7,436 nt of DNA from Methylacidiphilum sp. (lineage in GTDB: Bacteria; Verrucomicrobiota; Verrucomicrobiia; CAIQCK01), in assembly GCA_020718125.1 (NCBI GenBank), contig DYDC01000128.1:1-7436 (forward strand), read 5' to 3'. Shown piece after piece: positions 6,351-7,436 of the stretch. The notes under the pieces were generated by a model. The model ran no database searches. It saw only the letters and a program-made list of their open reading frames with translations, and had not been told where the DNA came from. Within the stretch, counting starts at the first letter, position 1. The number at the start of each line of letters is the position of its first letter. A program made the translations under genes and the position numbers.

Positions 6351-6481
6351 GGTCGCGATTCCTCTGGGTTCGGTGGTTTTGGTTTCGGCAGCGAGTTTGC
6401 GGCGCTGAGTAGAGCCGAGCAGTCCGGAATTCGCTACACGCCTTGTCACGAGTTCTGATACTTTCATGACCGGTCGGCCCG
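6351..6481. promoter_or_regulatory. Divergent intergenic region between aminotransferase and AraC-type regulator
   Basis: These 131 bases separate two divergent start codons and must hold the promoters for both sides if the five-gene run is transcribed from here. I find no convincing -35/-10 pair on either strand. AGAGGAA (6359-6365, minus strand) is the aminotransferase ribosome binding site. GACCGGTC (6468-6475) is an 8-bp palindrome just before the regulator's ATG. A regulator binding site is likely by context but is not identified. Confidence 0.5.
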
Positions 6482-7348
6482 ATGAAACTGATCTACCAGA
6501 AACTGACCGCCGGTTCGGATGAAGGATTCACCTTCAAACACATCCGCACCGAGGGCTTTTCCTGCCCTTGGCACTTTCACCCGGAGTTCGAACTGATCCT
6601 GACGCTGGACTTCGCCGGCTTCCGGATGATCGGCGACAACATCACGCCGCTGCGTTCGGGCGACCTCGTGCTCCTTGGCGCGAACCTGCCGCACATCTGG
6701 CAGTGCGACGTGCGTGCCAGCCGTCCGGCGCGTCCCGCGGACATGCTGCTCATCCAGTTCGAGGAGGACTTCCTCGGTCGCGATGGCCTCCAGTTGCCGG
6801 CAATGGCGCCTGTGCGGCGGCTGCTGCGGCGCGCGGGCGTTGGGCTGCGGTTTGGTGGCCGCACGCGCGAACATGCGGCGGCGCTGATGCGCGAGATGGA
6901 TGCCGTGCGCGGCCTGCGGCGGATCGTGCTCTTCCTGCGGGTGCTGGAGACGCTGGCGTTATCCGCGGAGGGCCGCCCAATAGCCAGCCACGGCTTCGCC
7001 GCGCGGCAGAACCCGTTCAACGAAGAGCGTATGAACCACGTCTTCCAGTTCATCGAGCAGCGCCTGGACCAACTGCTCCGCATCGGCGACGTCGCGCGCG
7101 TGGCGAACCTGAGCGTCGGCGCGTTCAGCCGGTTCTTCCACCGGCACACGGCGCGGACCTTCCCCGCTTTCGTCAACCAACTGCGCATCGGCCGCGCCTG
7201 CCTGCGGCTGGCCGGGACGAACCAGAGCGTCACGGAAATCGCGCTGGAGTGCGGCTTCGCCAACCTCTCGAACTTCAACCGCCAGTTCCTCCGGCTCAAG
7301 CGCACGACCCCGGGCGATTTCCGCAAACAGTTGCAGAAGGCGGACTGA
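6482..7348 (+). CDS. AraC family transcriptional regulator with N-terminal cupin domain
   Basis: A 288-residue protein of normal family length. The N-terminal cupin/AraC-binding domain shows the metal- or ligand-pocket signature WHFHPEFEL (30-38; H31, H33, E37) and GDLVLLGANLPHIW (60-73), typical of regulators that sense sugars or small carbon compounds. The C-terminal DNA-binding domain has both helix-turn-helix units: LRIGDVARVANLSVGAFSRF (199-218) and VTEIALECGFANLSNFNRQF (250-269), followed by the closing TTPGDFRK (275-282). ATG at 6482 fits the family N-terminus, but there is no clear Shine-Dalgarno sequence before it. By divergent position it probably controls the aminotransferase-oxidoreductase run and perhaps its own gene; the effector is unknown. 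Its stop lies 7 bp from the stop of the convergent gene at 7356. Confidence 0.95.
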   Translation: MKLIYQKLTAGSDEGFTFKHIRTEGFSCPWHFHPEFELILTLDFAGFRMIGDNITPLRSGDLVLLGANLPHIWQCDVRASRPARPADMLLIQFEEDFLGRDGLQLPAMAPVRRLLRRAGVGLRFGGRTREHAAALMREMDAVRGLRRIVLFLRVLETLALSAEGRPIASHGFAARQNPFNEERMNHVFQFIEQRLDQLLRIGDVARVANLSVGAFSRFFHRHTARTFPAFVNQLRIGRACLRLAGTNQSVTEIALECGFANLSNFNRQFLRLKRTTPGDFRKQLQKAD

Positions 7349-7355
7349 GCGCGCC

Positions 7356-7436
7356 TCACGCGCCGACGGACTTCTTGATCTCCTTCAGCTTCTGGAACTC
7401 CGGCTTTGCGGCGCAATACTTGTCGAGCGGATAGCA
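7356..7436 (-). CDS. C-terminal end of an unidentified protein (partial, runs off window)
   Basis: On the minus strand an open frame enters from the right edge and ends in TGA at 7358-7356, giving 26 residues: a tail starting CYPLDKYCAAKPEFQ and ending KKSVGA. The lysine/glutamate-rich, soluble-looking composition and the close 7-bp convergence with the AraC gene make it likely to be a real gene end. The fragment is too short for me to assign a family. Confidence 0.5.
   Translation of the reverse strand, partial: CYPLDKYCAAKPEFQKLKEIKKSVGA

Noticed and set aside
4791..6458. Plus-strand open frame of 555 codons antisense to the aminotransferase
   Set aside because: The opposite strand encodes a full aminotransferase with all PLP motifs. 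The long antisense frame is a by-product of GC-rich codon use and its translation has no family character.
7340..7365. Possible bidirectional terminator between the AraC gene and the convergent gene
   Set aside because: The GC-rich CGCGCC elements are direct repeats, not an inverted repeat, and there is no T tract.
6568..7434. Plus-strand frame overlapping the AraC gene in another frame
   Set aside because: The AraC frame has the cupin motif and both helix-turn-helix units; the overlapping frame is Pro/Arg/Ala-rich shadow sequence.

Overview
This is a GC-rich, gene-dense bacterial window with no RNA genes, insertion sequences or CRISPR. The gene families and the GC-rich palindromic repeats suggest a Verrucomicrobiota or Planctomycetota bacterium. 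That placement is inference from style of content; no marker gene is present.

Layout. Bases 1-591 (+) hold the C-terminal end of a CocE/NonD-type hydrolase whose start lies outside the window. Bases about 620-891 (-) hold a broken remnant of an APC-family amino-acid permease: two homologous pieces in different reading frames with the segment between them missing. From 6350 down to 941 five genes run on the minus strand: DegT/DnrJ/EryC1/StrS-type PLP aminotransferase (5073-6350), two unlike Gfo/Idh/MocA oxidoreductases (3950-4990 and 2866-3897), a small VOC-fold protein (2531-2866), and a trimethylamine methyltransferase (MttB) superfamily protein without an in-frame amber codon (941-2422). 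A cupin-type AraC family regulator (6482-7348, +) is divergent from the aminotransferase and shares a 131-bp intergenic region with it. The last 81 bases hold the C-terminal end of an unrecognised minus-strand gene, convergent with the regulator.

How the genes may work together. Two dehydrogenases plus a DegT aminotransferase are the usual kit for oxidising a sugar or cyclitol hydroxyl to a ketone and exchanging it with an amino group, in either direction. The divergent AraC protein is the obvious candidate local regulator. The unusual member is the MttB-like protein: characterised relatives demethylate quaternary or tertiary amines by transferring the methyl group to a corrinoid protein. Together the set hints at metabolism of an (N-methylated) amino sugar or aminocyclitol, but no corrinoid protein, activase or transporter is visible here, so this is a hypothesis.

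Non-coding structure. A pair of near-identical GC palindromes, whose stems differ only by a compensatory base-pair swap, lies between the aminotransferase and the first oxidoreductase gene (5009-5064). The 108-bp gap before the MttB-like gene holds a bulged hairpin and a separate 7-bp inverted repeat close to the ribosome binding site.
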